DNA from: Blattabacterium cuenoti | GTDB taxonomy: Bacteria; Bacteroidota; Bacteroidia; Flavobacteriales; Blattabacteriaceae | DNA: 64,000 bases | NCBI RefSeq assembly: GCF_014251595.1 | Contig: NZ_CP059192.1 | Span: 45,399 to 109,398, forward strand | Direction: 5' to 3' | The notes under the pieces: model-generated | The model's database searches: none | Told to the model about the DNA's origin: nothing | What the model saw: the letters and a program-made list of their open reading frames with translations, nothing else | Translations under genes and position numbers: made by a program | In this document: in pieces, positions 1-10,872 of the stretch | Position numbering within the stretch: position 1 is the first letter of the stretch | How the letters are laid out: each line of letters begins with the position of its first letter

Positions 1-609
1 GCACTTGAAATTGTGGATAATTTAATTAGATCTGGAGTGATTGATATAGTGGTCGTTGATTCTGTAGCCGCTTTAACACCTAAAAGCGAAATAGAAGGAG
101 AAATGGGAGATTCTAAAATCGGATTACAAGCAAGATTAATGTCTCAAGCTTTGAGGAAGCTAACTTCTAGTATAGGAAAATCTAAAAGTATATTGATATT
201 TATCAATCAATTAAGAGAAAAAATAGGAATTTATGGGAATCCAGAAGTAACAACAGGAGGGAATGCTTTAAAATTTTATTCTTCAATACGATTAGATATA
301 CGAAAAGGAAATCAAATTAAAAACGGAGAAAAAATATTAGGAAATAGAACAAAAGTAAAAGTAGTTAAAAATAAATTATCTCCTCCTTTTAGAATTGCGG
401 AATTTGATATTATATATGGAGAAGGAATTTCAAAAATTGGAGAAATTTTAGATATGGGAGTAGATTTAGGAATTCTTAAAAAAAATGGATCTTGGTTTAG
501 TTATGGAGACCTTAAATTAGGTCAGGGAAGAGATTCCGTGAAAGAATTTTTAAAAAAAAAAGAAAATATTATGAATGAAATACAAAAAAATATATATAAA
601 AATATATGA
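1..609 (+). CDS. recA: Recombinase RecA, C-terminal part (5' end outside window)
   Basis: The reading frame is open from base 1, so the gene starts upstream; a GTG at 13 is an internal valine, not the start. The visible 202 residues match RecA from just before Walker B ([10 protein letters not shown]) through L1 and L2 ([24 protein letters not shown]) into the C-terminal domain ([10 protein letters not shown]). The Walker A loop is outside the window. RecA forms ATP-dependent filaments on single-stranded DNA for strand exchange and repair. The C-terminus is basic and lacks the acidic tail of the E. coli protein. The stop overlaps the next start by 4 bases (ATGA), so the two genes are probably co-transcribed. 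Confidence 0.97.
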   Translation, partial: ALEIVDNLIRSGVIDIVVVDSVAALTPKSEIEGEMGDSKIGLQARLMSQALRKLTSSIGKSKSILIFINQLREKIGIYGNPEVTTGGNALKFYSSIRLDIRKGNQIKNGEKILGNRTKVKVVKNKLSPPFRIAEFDIIYGEGISKIGEILDMGVDLGILKKNGSWFSYGDLKLGQGRDSVKEFLKKKENIMNEIQKNIYKNI

Positions 610-1376
610 AAATTATTTTTTTGGGAACTGGAACTTCTCAAGGAAATCCTATCATTGGATCTAAACACCCAGTATGTTTATCAAAAAATTCGAAAGATAA
701 AAGACTTAGAAGTTCTATTTTAATAGAAAAAGATAAAAAAATTTTTTTGATAGATTGTAGTCCAGATTTTCGTTATCAAATGCTCAGAAGTAATTATGAT
801 AAATTGAATGCCATTTTGATCACACATGAACATTATGATCATGTTGGTGGATTGGACGATATAAGATCTATTAATTTTCATATGAATAAACCTATCCCCA
901 TTTATGGATTACGTAGAGTAATAGAAAATTTAAAAAAAAGACTTTTTTATCTTTTTTCGGATAATAAAAAATCAAACATTTCAAAAATAGACGTCCATCA
1001 ATTAGATGTTTATGATAACTTTTTTTTTATAGAAAACTATAAAATTTTTCCTTTATTGATATGGCATGGAAATCTTACTATTTTAGGATTTCGTATAGAA
1101 AATTTTGCGTATATAACAGATGCTAGTGAGATTCCTATTCAAACAATACAAAAATTAAAAGGAATAAATATTTTGGTCTTAAATGTACTAAGAAAAATCG
1201 AAAAAAATCCTTTTCCTGTTATGCTTTCTGAAACTTTGAATATCATTCAAAAAATTTGTCCTAAAAAAACTTATTTGACACATATTAGCCATACATTTGG
1301 ATTTCACGAAAAAATTGAAACACAATTACCTAAAAATGTATATCTCGCTTATGATAAATTAATTATATATGAATAA
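606..1376 (+). CDS. Metallo-beta-lactamase-fold hydrolase, PhnP-like
   Basis: This 256-residue protein starts with the PhnP-type signature [10 protein letters not shown] and carries the MBL metal motif [10 protein letters not shown] (HxHxDH) near residue 75, a later metal Asp in YITDASE and a C-terminal HISH-type histidine motif. These ligands would bind two divalent metals. PhnP itself is a cyclic phosphodiesterase of phosphonate metabolism, but no phn genes are visible here, so the substrate is unknown. In this family a cysteine-rich insert often follows the first motif; here only one Cys (PVC) remains. The ATG overlaps the recA stop by 4 bases. The fold call is firm, the specific function is not. 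Confidence 0.85.
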   Translation: MKIIFLGTGTSQGNPIIGSKHPVCLSKNSKDKRLRSSILIEKDKKIFLIDCSPDFRYQMLRSNYDKLNAILITHEHYDHVGGLDDIRSINFHMNKPIPIYGLRRVIENLKKRLFYLFSDNKKSNISKIDVHQLDVYDNFFFIENYKIFPLLIWHGNLTILGFRIENFAYITDASEIPIQTIQKLKGINILVLNVLRKIEKNPFPVMLSETLNIIQKICPKKTYLTHISHTFGFHEKIETQLPKNVYLAYDKLIIYE

Positions 1377-1419
1377 AAATATTCAATATAATAGAATTGA
1401 TAAATAAACATACGATCCA

Positions 1420-4400
1420 ATGCAAAAAATATTCAAACTTAAAATACTTTTTTCTACAAAAATTACTGCTTCTTTATTCTTATTATTAGCTTTATCTATG
1501 TCTATAGCAACTTTTGTAGAAGAAAAATATTCTACAGATGTTGCCAAAATATTTATTTATGAATCTATTTGGTTTGAAGTAATTATGTTACTAACCATAA
1601 TTAATCTAATAGGAAATATATGGAAATATAAATTATGGAATTATAAAAAATTTCCTTTGTTTATTTTTCATATATCATTTGTCTTAATTTTTATTGGGGG
1701 AATTTTTTCCAGATATTACAGTTTTGAAGGAACAATGTCTATAAGAGAAGGAGAAATAAGTGGAAAAATTCTTTCTAGAAAAAATTATATAAAATTAAAA
1801 ATCAATAAAGGACATGATACTAGATATTATCATGATCCTTATATTTTATCATCTTTTCATAATGGATATAAAGGAAAATTTTTTTTTCAAAAAAATCTTT
1901 TACAAGTAAAAGTAATAGATTATATACCATGTGCAAAAGTTTTTTTATCTAAAAAAAAACCTGAAGAAAAAATTATAAGAATAGTTTCAACCAATCAAAA
2001 AGAAAGAACAGAACATTTTGTTAAAAATGGAAATATTACAAATGTAAATGGGGTTTTATTTTCTTTTAACAAAAAAATTCCTTTTGGAATTACAATTTTT
2101 GAAAAAAAAAATAAACTTTACATCAAATCATCTTTTTCAGGTAAAAGTATAAATATGATCAATAAAAAAAAACATTTTTTATTAAAAGATCATTATAGTT
2201 TATTGAAAATAAGAAATTTATATCAAATAAACATTGGGCACAATCGTGAAATTGTGCAATGGGTTATTCCTGAAGGAGTAGTCGAAGGACAATTAAAATA
2301 TGTAAAATCATGTTATCATGAAGACGATAATAAATTAAGTGCTATTACGGCAAAAATATTTTTCAATAATCAATCCCAATCGGTTACATTTTTAGGAGGA
2401 AAAAATAGAACAACAATGAGCTCTCCTTTATTTTTTAATAATTATAAAATTCAGATTGGATATGGATCAATTTTTTTGAATCTTCCCTTTTTTTTAAAAT
2501 TAAAAAAATTCAAAATTGAAAATTATCCAGGATCAAAATTTCCATCCTCTTTCATGAGTGATGTCACATTAATAGATAATAATAAAAGAAAAAATTATTT
2601 AATTTATATGAATAAAGTTTTGAATTATAAAGGTTTTAGATTTTTTCAATCCGGATATGATCCGGATGGAAAAGGAACTCATTTTTCTGTAAATAATGAT
2701 TATTTAGGAACATATTTTTCTTATATAGGTTATATTTTTATGAGTATAGGAATGTTTCTTACTTTATTTTGGAAAGGATCAAGATTAAATTATCTTAAAA
2801 AAAAATTGACATATTTTTCTTATAAAAATTATTTAATATTATTTGTTTTTTTTTTATTGTCAAGTATACATAATACTGTATTTTCTCAAACACACGAATT
2901 CAAAAAAATTCCTTTAGAAAATATATTCGATGCTGTTCATATTCCTAAAAAACATAGTGAAAATTTTGGACGATTGTTAGTCCAAGATTATAAAGGTAGA
3001 ATTAAACCGATTAACACAATAGCTATTGAATTGCTTAGAAAAATACACAAAAAAGACTCCGTAGGTAGATTAGACGCAAATCAGTGGTTTATATCTATCC
3101 ATCAAGATAGTATTTTTTGGACCAAAATTCCTTTTATTAAAGTTGATAAAAAAGGAGGATACAAATTTTTAAAAAAAGTAAGAGCAAATTCACAATATTA
3201 TGTTTCTCTTATGGATTTATATTTTATAGATTCAAAAACTTCTAAACTTAGATATCTTTTACAAGAAGATTATGAATCAGCTTTTTCTAAAAATCCTATT
3301 CAAAGAAATGAATATGATAAAGCTGTACTAAATCTCAGCGAACGTGTAGGAATAATGCATGAAATTTTTCAAGGAAGATATATACGTATTTTTCCTATTC
3401 CTCATGATAGGAATCATACTTGGTCTAGTTGGATTTCAGATTCAAATCAATTAAATCCTTCAGGTTTATCCATGTTTAATAACTATCTTAAATCTTTATT
3501 ATTTTCTCAAAATGAAAAAAATTGGAGTATTTCGGATCATGAAATTCAAAAAATACGATTATATCAAATTAAATACGCAAAATCTATTTTACCTTCAGAA
3601 AATAAAATTTCGGCAGAAATTATTTATAATAAATTAAATATATTTTATATATTATCTTTTTTTTATGCCTCATTTGGAGTAATGATTATTATAAATTCTT
3701 TTCTTTTAATTTTTTTCGATAAAAAGTACATATTTTTTTTTCATAAAATATTTGTTTCCATTTTATTTTTTTTATTTGTTTTAAATTTTTTGGGTTTAAT
3801 TTTTAGATGTTATGTTTCTGGACATGCTCCCTGGACTAACGGATATGAATCTGCAATTTTTATTAGTTGGTGTTTAATTGGAATAGGTTTTTTATTTTAT
3901 AAAAATCAATTTGTATCAGGAATCACAGCTTTAATTTCATCTATTTTACTAATGATTGCACATGGAAATGCTATGGATCCAGAAATCACCAATTTAGTTC
4001 CTGTTTTAAAATCTCATTGGTTAATTATTCATGTTGCTACCATAACATCAAGTTATGGTTTCTTTTTAACAGGAGCATTTTTAGGAATTTTAGTATTACT
4101 TTTTTTTATATTAAAGGTATGTTTTCGTAAAAAAAGTGAAATAATTCATATTCATATCGAAAAATTAACTATTATTAATGAAATATGTTTAACCATAGGA
4201 CTTTTTTTACTAACCATAGGTACTTTTTTAGGTTCCGTTTGGGCTAATAATAGTTGGGGACGTTATTGGAGTTGGGATCCTAAAGAAACTTGGGCTTTAA
4301 TTAGTATAATGGTTTATGCTTTTGTATTACATATTCGGTTGATTCCATATTTAAAAAATATATTTATTTTTAATTTATCCAGTATATTATCAGTCAGTTC

Positions 4401-4572
4401 CATTTTAATGACTTATTTTGGAGTGAATTATTATTTATCTGGATTGCATTCTTATGCAAAAGGAGATCCGATCTCTATCCCTTATTGGATATATTATAGT
4501 TTGATAATTTTGTTAATTATCACTATTTTATCTTATTATTCATTCAAATTTCATAAAATAAAATATCAGTGA
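1420..4572 (+). CDS. ccsA: Cytochrome c biogenesis protein, fused CcsB (ResB)-CcsA
   Basis: A single 1050-residue membrane protein joins a ResB/CcsB-like N-terminal half (membrane helices near residues 15-100, a large periplasmic region, another helix near 435) to a CcsA-like C-terminal half. The CcsA half has many helices and the haem-handling WWD motif, WGRYWSWDPKETWAL, around residue 950. CcsBA carries haem across the inner membrane and attaches it to CXXCH motifs (System II). Substrates are present in the same window: ActA (six CXXCH motifs) and ActE (one). The fused form is common in Bacteroidota. Overlaps the next gene by 4 bases. Confidence 0.94.
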   Translation: MQKIFKLKILFSTKITASLFLLLALSMSIATFVEEKYSTDVAKIFIYESIWFEVIMLLTIINLIGNIWKYKLWNYKKFPLFIFHISFVLIFIGGIFSRYYSFEGTMSIREGEISGKILSRKNYIKLKINKGHDTRYYHDPYILSSFHNGYKGKFFFQKNLLQVKVIDYIPCAKVFLSKKKPEEKIIRIVSTNQKERTEHFVKNGNITNVNGVLFSFNKKIPFGITIFEKKNKLYIKSSFSGKSINMINKKKHFLLKDHYSLLKIRNLYQINIGHNREIVQWVIPEGVVEGQLKYVKSCYHEDDNKLSAITAKIFFNNQSQSVTFLGGKNRTTMSSPLFFNNYKIQIGYGSIFLNLPFFLKLKKFKIENYPGSKFPSSFMSDVTLIDNNKRKNYLIYMNKVLNYKGFRFFQSGYDPDGKGTHFSVNNDYLGTYFSYIGYIFMSIGMFLTLFWKGSRLNYLKKKLTYFSYKNYLILFVFFLLSSIHNTVFSQTHEFKKIPLENIFDAVHIPKKHSENFGRLLVQDYKGRIKPINTIAIELLRKIHKKDSVGRLDANQWFISIHQDSIFWTKIPFIKVDKKGGYKFLKKVRANSQYYVSLMDLYFIDSKTSKLRYLLQEDYESAFSKNPIQRNEYDKAVLNLSERVGIMHEIFQGRYIRIFPIPHDRNHTWSSWISDSNQLNPSGLSMFNNYLKSLLFSQNEKNWSISDHEIQKIRLYQIKYAKSILPSENKISAEIIYNKLNIFYILSFFYASFGVMIIINSFLLIFFDKKYIFFFHKIFVSILFFLFVLNFLGLIFRCYVSGHAPWTNGYESAIFISWCLIGIGFLFYKNQFVSGITALISSILLMIAHGNAMDPEITNLVPVLKSHWLIIHVATITSSYGFFLTGAFLGILVLLFFILKVCFRKKSEIIHIHIEKLTIINEICLTIGLFLLTIGTFLGSVWANNSWGRYWSWDPKETWALISIMVYAFVLHIRLIPYLKNIFIFNLSSILSVSSILMTYFGVNYYLSGLHSYAKGDPISIPYWIYYSLIILLIITILSYYSFKFHKIKYQ

Positions 4573-5384
4573 ATTGTCATTTTTATTCTTTTAAAAAATT
4601 TTTAAGAAAAAAAGAAAGTACTTTATTTAGAGATGCATTTGGAAATTTTCATCTTATAAAACGTTTTTTAATTTTTACTTTTGGTTGTATTTCTTATAAT
4701 CGTTATAATGGATTCAATCAATTACATTTGGAAGGAACTGAGTATATAAAAGATTTACCTGATAAAAAAGTTCTTTTTGTGTCTAATCATCAAACTTATT
4801 TTGCAGATGTTTTTGCTATGTTTCACGTATTTTGTAGTGTCAAAAATGGGTTTGTCAATAGTATTAGAAACCCTATTTATCTTTTAAATCCTAAAATTAA
4901 TTTATATTATGTAGCCGCAAAAGAAACTATGAATCGAGGTTTTTTAACAAAATTATTTACATATTCAGGAGGGATTACAGTCAAAAGAATTTGGAAAGAA
5001 AAAGAAGAAAAAGAACAAGTTCATCGTTCTGTTAATATATTATCTGATATAACACGTATGGGGATCGCTCTTAATGATGGATGGTTAATTACATTTCCAC
5101 AAGGGACAACTCAAGCTTATGCTCCTGGACGAAGAGGAGTTGTTCACGTAATCAGAAAATACAACCCTATTGTTGTTCCCATTGTAATAGATGGATTTCA
5201 AAAAGCTTATGACAAAAAAGGATTTCGTATCAAAAAAAAAGGAGTTTTACCCAAAATGAAATTTAAAGAGCCTATTCAATTGGATTTAAAAAAAGATACA
5301 ACAGATTTTATTATGGAAAAAATTATGGATGCAATAGAACAATCCCCTAAATACAGGAATACAAAAAGGATAATTCATTCATAA
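4569..5384 (+). CDS. plsC: 1-acyl-sn-glycerol-3-phosphate acyltransferase (PlsC family)
   Basis: The 271-residue protein has the acyltransferase block I motif SNHQTYFAD near residue 73 and a block III-like FPQGTT near residue 176. PlsC enzymes transfer an acyl chain to lysophosphatidic acid at the membrane, giving phosphatidic acid. Block I here has five residues between His and Asp (H-QTYFA-D) rather than the usual four, and block III reads FPQG, not FPEG. I believe such variants occur in Bacteroidota homologues, so the family call holds but substrate choice is less certain. The start is GTG at 4569, overlapping the upstream TGA; there is no nearby in-frame ATG. Confidence 0.85.
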   Translation: MNCHFYSFKKFLRKKESTLFRDAFGNFHLIKRFLIFTFGCISYNRYNGFNQLHLEGTEYIKDLPDKKVLFVSNHQTYFADVFAMFHVFCSVKNGFVNSIRNPIYLLNPKINLYYVAAKETMNRGFLTKLFTYSGGITVKRIWKEKEEKEQVHRSVNILSDITRMGIALNDGWLITFPQGTTQAYAPGRRGVVHVIRKYNPIVVPIVIDGFQKAYDKKGFRIKKKGVLPKMKFKEPIQLDLKKDTTDFIMEKIMDAIEQSPKYRNTKRIIHS

Positions 5385-5394
5385 ATTATGAATA

Positions 5395-8055
5395 ATGAAA
5401 TATAAATTGATAAAAGATACTTTTCTTAGTTTTTTTCAAAAAAAAAAACATAAAATCATTCCTTCTTTTTCTATTTTTTCAAAAAATGATCCCTCTATTT
5501 TTTTTATTAATGCGGGAATGAATCCTTTTAAGGATTATTTTTTAGGACATATAAAACCTGAATATCCTAGAGTGGCAAATATTCAAAGATGTCTTAGAAT
5601 AACGGGAAAACACAATGATTTAGAACATGTTGGATATGACAATTATCATCACACGATGTTCGAAATGTTAGGTAATTGGTCTTTTGGGGATTATTCCAGA
5701 AAAGAAACGATAGAATGGGCTTGGGAATTATTGATTAAAATATATAAAATTCCTCATCAAAATATTTATGTATCTATTTTTGTTGGAGATAAAAAAGATG
5801 GATTATCCATGGATAAAGAAACTTTTCAATGTTGGAAAACTTTAATTGACGAAAATAATATTCTTTTTTTTGGAAAAAAAGATAATTTTTGGGAAATGGG
5901 ATTAACAGGACCTTGTGGTCCTTGTTCAGAAATTCATGTAGATCTACGAAATGATCAAGAAAAAAAAATATTACCTGGAAAATTTCTTATTAATAAAAAA
6001 CATCCTGAAGTAATAGAAATTTGGAATCTTGTTTTTATGGAATTTTTACGTAAATCAGATGGAAAATTATATAATCTTTCGACGAAACATATAGATACAG
6101 GAATGGGATTGGAGAGATTATGTATGGTTTTACAAGGAAAAATTTCTAGTTATGAAACTGATATTTTTTATCCTATAATTCAAGATATCAAGAATGATTT
6201 AGGAGGTTTTTATAATCCAAATGATTTTCATCAAAAAGTTTCTATACAAATTATAGCAGATCATTTAAGAGCTATTGTTTTTTCTATTTCAGATGGACAA
6301 TTACCATCCAATAATGGAGCGGGTTACGTGATAAGAAAAGTACTTAGAAGATCCGTTATTTTTTCTACTCGTTTTTTATATAAAAAAGAACCTTTTATTT
6401 ATAAATTTGTAAATTCTTTAGTCAGAGAAATGAAAACTTCTTTTCCAGAATTGGAAAATAAAAAAGAATACATACAAGATATCATTAAAGAAGAAGAATC
6501 ATCATTTTTCAATGTTATTGAAAAGGGAAATAAAAAAATGAAACATATAATTCACGAATATAAAGAAAAAAATAAAAAAATTATTGATGGAAAAAAAATT
6601 TTTCAATTATATGATACTTACGGTTTTCCCATAAAATTATCTAAAATATTAGTGGAAAAAAACAACTTATTCATTGATGAAGAATCATTTCAAAAAAAAT
6701 TGTTAGAACAAAAAAAAAGATCCCAACTAAAAAACGACTTAATCATAAAAAAAGATTGGATCAAAGTCCATAATGATTTTCATAAAAATCAAAATTTTGT
6801 AGGATATGATTTTACAGAGTGTAATATTTTTATATTAAAATACAGAGAAGTAGAAAATAAATTAAAAAAAATCCATTATTATGAATTAATTTTTTCTAAA
6901 ACTCCTTTTTATCCTGAAGGTGGAGGTCAGTTGGGAGATACAGGATTTATAATAAATCAATTTGAAAAAATTGATATTTTTAATACTAAAAAAGAAAATT
7001 CTATTATTATACATTATGTTAAAAAATTACCTGACAATATTTTTTCTTCTTTTAAAGCCATAGTAAATCAAAACAGAAGATCAAAAATAGAGAAAAATCA
7101 TACTTCCACTCATTTATTATATTTTGCTTTGAAAAAAATTTTAGGACATCATATTCAACAAAAAGGTTCTTATGTGGGGGACGATTATTTAAGATTCGAT
7201 TTTTCTCATTATAAGAAAATAAGCACTAAAGAATTAAATCAGATAGAAAATTTAGTTCAAGAATTAATTTTTTATGATCTTATTTTAAAAACAAAAATAT
7301 TTAATTCTTTACAAGAAGCTAAAAAAAATGCTTTATGTAGTGAAATATTTGAAGATAAATATAATAAAGAAGTTAGAGTGGTTTCTTTTGGTGAATCTTC
7401 AGAATTATGTATTGGAACACATGTTAGACATACTGGATTGATTCAAGTTTTTGAAATATTATCAGAATCTTCCATATCGTATGGAATACGTAGAATTAAA
7501 GCTATTACTTCCGAACAAGCAATTCAACATCTAAAATCTATTCGAGATCAGTATCAATCTTTAAAGAAGATGATGAAATTTCCAGATTCTCCTATAAAAA
7601 GTTTTTCCATATTACAGGATGATAATGAAAAATTAAAACAAGAAATATCCAAAATTAATTTGGAAAAAATAAAAATATTAAAAAAAGAATATTCGCTGAA
7701 AGCGATAGAACTACCTTTCATAAAATATATATATGAAATTGATCCTAATCAAGAAAGAGAAATAAACATGATGAGAAAAATAGTTTTAGACTTAAGACAT
7801 GAAATTCATAATTTATTTATGATTATAGGATTTATAAAAAATGAAAAAGCAATTATATTGATATCTATTTCTGATTCTATTATTAAAAAAAATAATATTA
7901 GTGCCCATCAAATCATATCTAAAATGGCGGATCATATACACGGAAAATATTGGGGCAACTCTTATTTTGCTACAGCTATGGGAACTAAAAAAAATGGGCT
8001 TAATTTTGTTTTAAAAGATGCAATAGAGTTCCAAAGTTGGTTACAAACCAAGTAA
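5395..8055 (+). CDS. alaS: Alanyl-tRNA synthetase
   Basis: At 886 residues this is a full-length AlaRS. The class II aminoacylation core is N-terminal (FFINAGMNPFKDYFLG; TMFEMLGNWSFGDY; TGMGLERL). The editing domain carries its zinc ligands as HTSTH near residue 566 and CIGTH near residue 673, followed by a C-Ala-like region. It charges tRNA-Ala and hydrolyses mischarged Ser- and Gly-tRNA. All active-site and editing ligands appear intact. It follows plsC by 10 bases and may share its transcript. ATG start. Confidence 0.98.
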   Translation: MKYKLIKDTFLSFFQKKKHKIIPSFSIFSKNDPSIFFINAGMNPFKDYFLGHIKPEYPRVANIQRCLRITGKHNDLEHVGYDNYHHTMFEMLGNWSFGDYSRKETIEWAWELLIKIYKIPHQNIYVSIFVGDKKDGLSMDKETFQCWKTLIDENNILFFGKKDNFWEMGLTGPCGPCSEIHVDLRNDQEKKILPGKFLINKKHPEVIEIWNLVFMEFLRKSDGKLYNLSTKHIDTGMGLERLCMVLQGKISSYETDIFYPIIQDIKNDLGGFYNPNDFHQKVSIQIIADHLRAIVFSISDGQLPSNNGAGYVIRKVLRRSVIFSTRFLYKKEPFIYKFVNSLVREMKTSFPELENKKEYIQDIIKEEESSFFNVIEKGNKKMKHIIHEYKEKNKKIIDGKKIFQLYDTYGFPIKLSKILVEKNNLFIDEESFQKKLLEQKKRSQLKNDLIIKKDWIKVHNDFHKNQNFVGYDFTECNIFILKYREVENKLKKIHYYELIFSKTPFYPEGGGQLGDTGFIINQFEKIDIFNTKKENSIIIHYVKKLPDNIFSSFKAIVNQNRRSKIEKNHTSTHLLYFALKKILGHHIQQKGSYVGDDYLRFDFSHYKKISTKELNQIENLVQELIFYDLILKTKIFNSLQEAKKNALCSEIFEDKYNKEVRVVSFGESSELCIGTHVRHTGLIQVFEILSESSISYGIRRIKAITSEQAIQHLKSIRDQYQSLKKMMKFPDSPIKSFSILQDDNEKLKQEISKINLEKIKILKKEYSLKAIELPFIKYIYEIDPNQEREINMMRKIVLDLRHEIHNLFMIIGFIKNEKAIILISISDSIIKKNNISAHQIISKMADHIHGKYWGNSYFATAMGTKKNGLNFVLKDAIEFQSWLQTK

Positions 8056-8059
8056 CTGA

Positions 8060-8090
8060 TTTTGATAGATATTTAAAATGTTTAAATTTG
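8060..8090 (+). promoter_or_regulatory. Bacteroidota-type promoter for sucA-sucB
   Basis: TTTTG at 8060-8064 and TAAATTTG at 8083-8090 are separated by 18 bp, matching the Bacteroidota housekeeping consensus (TTG, 17-23 bp, TAnnTTTG). Transcription would start near 8097, about 18 nt before the sucA ATG. Basis: consensus match only. Confidence 0.65.
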
Positions 8091-8114
8091 AAGTAAAAAG
8101 TAATATATGTGTAT

Positions 8115-10841
8115 ATGAATGATAGATATTCTTTTCTAAATACCATTCATTTGAATGATATAGAATTTCTATATAATAAATATCAAGATAATCCTAATTC
8201 AATAGAATCGAGTTGGAGAGCTTTTTTTCATGGATTTGATTTCGGAAATAATAAATCCAAAAACATTTTAAAATCAGTAAATTATGATACTATAAAAAAA
8301 GAATTTTTAGTATATAATTTAATTCATGATTATAGAAAAAGAGGTCATTTTTTTACGAATACAAATCCTATACGAAAAAGAAGAAAGCATTTTCCTTCTT
8401 TAGATTTAAAAAATTTTGGATTATCTGAAAAAGAATTGGATACACATTTTGAAGTAGGAAAGTTAATAGGAATAGGAAAAACTTCATTAAGAAATATAAT
8501 TCATCATTTAAAAAAAATTTATTGCGGTTCGATAGGTATCGAATACATGTATATTTCAAGTCCTGAAAAAGTACAGTGGATTGAAAAATGGTTTGAAAAA
8601 GAAAAATTGAAATTTTATCCAGAGGATAAAAAATTTTTTTTGAAAAAATTAAATGAAGCAGTTACATTTGAAAATTTTATTCATACTAAATTTGTAGGAC
8701 AAAAAAGATTTTCTATAGAAGGAAATGAATCCACATTACCTGCATTAGAAGAAATGATAGAGTATGCTTCTGACAGATATTTCACTAAGGATTTTATGAT
8801 TGGAATGTCACATAGAGGTCGTTTAAATATTCTTTCTAATTTTTTTAAAAAAAATTATTCTCAAATATTTAGCGAATTTCAAGGGAAAGAATATAAAGAA
8901 AAAGAATTTTCTGGTGATGTTAAATATCATTTAGGTTTTTCCAACAAAAGAAAAACTCGTAAAAATCGATATATAAAAATGAACTTAGTTCCTAATCCTT
9001 CTCATTTAGAATCTGTAGATGCAATTGTGGAAGGAATTACACGTGCTAAAATAGATATGATTTATAATCAGAATAGTAATTCTGAAAATATAATACCTAT
9101 TTTGATTCATGGAGATGCCGCTTTATCTGCTCAAGGTATTGTATATGAAGTACTTCAATTATCTCAATTAAAAGGATACAGAACTGGAGGAACAATCCAT
9201 ATCGTAATTAATAATCAAATAGGATTTACTACAAATTATATTGAAGGTCGTTCAAGTATATATTGTACTGATATAGCTAAAACCTTGATGTGTCCAGTAT
9301 TACATGTTAATGCTGATGATGTTGAGGCTGTTATTCGTTCTATGTATTTTGCTGTCGACTTTCGAATGCGTTATCATGAAGATATTTTTATAGATTTATT
9401 GGGATATAGAAAATATGGACATAATGAAGGTGACGAACCAAGATTTACTCAACCTTCTTTATATAAAGCTATATCTAAACATCCTAATTCTTACGAATTA
9501 TACAAAAAAAAATTGGAAAAAGAAAAAATTATTGATAATAATGATGTAAAAGATATGGAAAAAGAATATGAAAACATTCTTAATACAAAATATAATGAAG
9601 CTAGTAATATTAAATGGAACGTATTAAATTCTTTTTTAGAAGAAGAATGGAAAGATTTTCCTATTATATATAATAATGAAGAAATTTTTAAACAAGTAGA
9701 TACACAATTTCCTATTGAAAAGATTCTCAAAATATCTGATCAAATTTTTTCTCTTCCTAAGAAGAAAAAATTTTTTAAAAAAACGGAATTTATCTTTCAA
9801 CAAAGATTAAAAATGATAAAAAAAGAATTAGTGGATTGGAGTATGGCCGAACTACTTGCTTATGGTACACTTTTATATGAAGGATTTCATATTCGTTTAT
9901 CAGGAGAAGATGTAGCAAGAGGGACATTTTCTCAACGTCATGCCGTTGTAAAAACAGAAGAAGAAGAAGACATTATTCTTCTTAATCATATCTGTGAAAG
10001 GCAAGGAAAAATACAAATTTTCAATTCTCCTTTGTCAGAATATGGAGTTTTAGGTTTTGATTATGGATATGCAATGTATTCTCCTCATGTTTTAACTTTA
10101 TGGGAGGCTCAATTTGGAGATTTTGTCAATGGAGGACAAATCATAATAGATCAATATATTTCTTCTGGAGAAAACAAATGGAAAATTAGAAATGGAATTG
10201 TTTTATTATTACCCCATGGATATGAAGGACAAGGTCCAGAGCATTCTTCTGCACGTATTGAACGTTATTTACAACTTTGTGCTAACAATAATTTGTTTGT
10301 CGTGAATTGTACGACTCCAGCTAATTTTTATCATCTTCTGAGAAGACAAATGAAATTAAAATATAGAAAACCTCTTATTGTTTTTACTCCTAAAAGTTTG
10401 TTAAGAAATACAAAATGTTTATCATCAATAAAAGATCTTTCTGAAGGAATGTTTCAGGATATATTGGATGATCCTTCTACAAAGGATAGAAACAAAATCA
10501 CGAAATTAATTTTTTGTTCAGGTAAAATGTATTATGAATTACTCAATCAAAAAGAATCCATTAAAGATGATAAAACTGCATTAATTCGTGTAGAACAGAT
10601 CTATCCATTAAATATAGAAAAAATTAAAGTCCTTATAAATAAATATAAAAATCAAAAAAAAATTTTTTGGGTACAAGAAGAACCAGAAAACATGGGATTA
10701 TGGAGTTTTATTTTAAGAAAAATAGGAGATATTATTTCATTTAATTTAATAGCTCCATCTGAAAATTCTAGTCCGTCTACAGGATCTTATCCTGGTTTTT
10801 TAAAAACTCAAAATAAAATATTAAAAAAAGCTTTTCTTTGA
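8115..10841 (+). CDS. sucA: 2-oxoglutarate dehydrogenase E1 component
   Basis: This 908-residue thiamine-diphosphate enzyme decarboxylates 2-oxoglutarate and passes the succinyl group to the E2 lipoyl arm. Visible marks are the N-terminal E2-binding segment (SSWRAFFHGF), MSHRGRLN of the active site, IHGDAALSAQG and INNQIGFTT in the ThDP region, GYRKYGHNEGDEP, and in the C-terminal half YGTLLYEG and GQGPEHSSARIER. The ATG at 8115 is preferred to a GTG at 8109 because it sits about 18 nt behind a good promoter. It is followed 31 bases later by sucB. No E3 (lpd) gene lies in the window. Confidence 0.97.
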   Translation: MNDRYSFLNTIHLNDIEFLYNKYQDNPNSIESSWRAFFHGFDFGNNKSKNILKSVNYDTIKKEFLVYNLIHDYRKRGHFFTNTNPIRKRRKHFPSLDLKNFGLSEKELDTHFEVGKLIGIGKTSLRNIIHHLKKIYCGSIGIEYMYISSPEKVQWIEKWFEKEKLKFYPEDKKFFLKKLNEAVTFENFIHTKFVGQKRFSIEGNESTLPALEEMIEYASDRYFTKDFMIGMSHRGRLNILSNFFKKNYSQIFSEFQGKEYKEKEFSGDVKYHLGFSNKRKTRKNRYIKMNLVPNPSHLESVDAIVEGITRAKIDMIYNQNSNSENIIPILIHGDAALSAQGIVYEVLQLSQLKGYRTGGTIHIVINNQIGFTTNYIEGRSSIYCTDIAKTLMCPVLHVNADDVEAVIRSMYFAVDFRMRYHEDIFIDLLGYRKYGHNEGDEPRFTQPSLYKAISKHPNSYELYKKKLEKEKIIDNNDVKDMEKEYENILNTKYNEASNIKWNVLNSFLEEEWKDFPIIYNNEEIFKQVDTQFPIEKILKISDQIFSLPKKKKFFKKTEFIFQQRLKMIKKELVDWSMAELLAYGTLLYEGFHIRLSGEDVARGTFSQRHAVVKTEEEEDIILLNHICERQGKIQIFNSPLSEYGVLGFDYGYAMYSPHVLTLWEAQFGDFVNGGQIIIDQYISSGENKWKIRNGIVLLLPHGYEGQGPEHSSARIERYLQLCANNNLFVVNCTTPANFYHLLRRQMKLKYRKPLIVFTPKSLLRNTKCLSSIKDLSEGMFQDILDDPSTKDRNKITKLIFCSGKMYYELLNQKESIKDDKTALIRVEQIYPLNIEKIKVLINKYKNQKKIFWVQEEPENMGLWSFILRKIGDIISFNLIAPSENSSPSTGSYPGFLKTQNKILKKAFL

Positions 10842-10872
10842 AATTTAAATTATAATAATTAAAATTTAAATT

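Noticed and set aside
9491-9730. Minus-strand open frame inside sucA
   Set aside because: It is a shadow of the conserved SucA frame, with a composition expected from the reverse complement.
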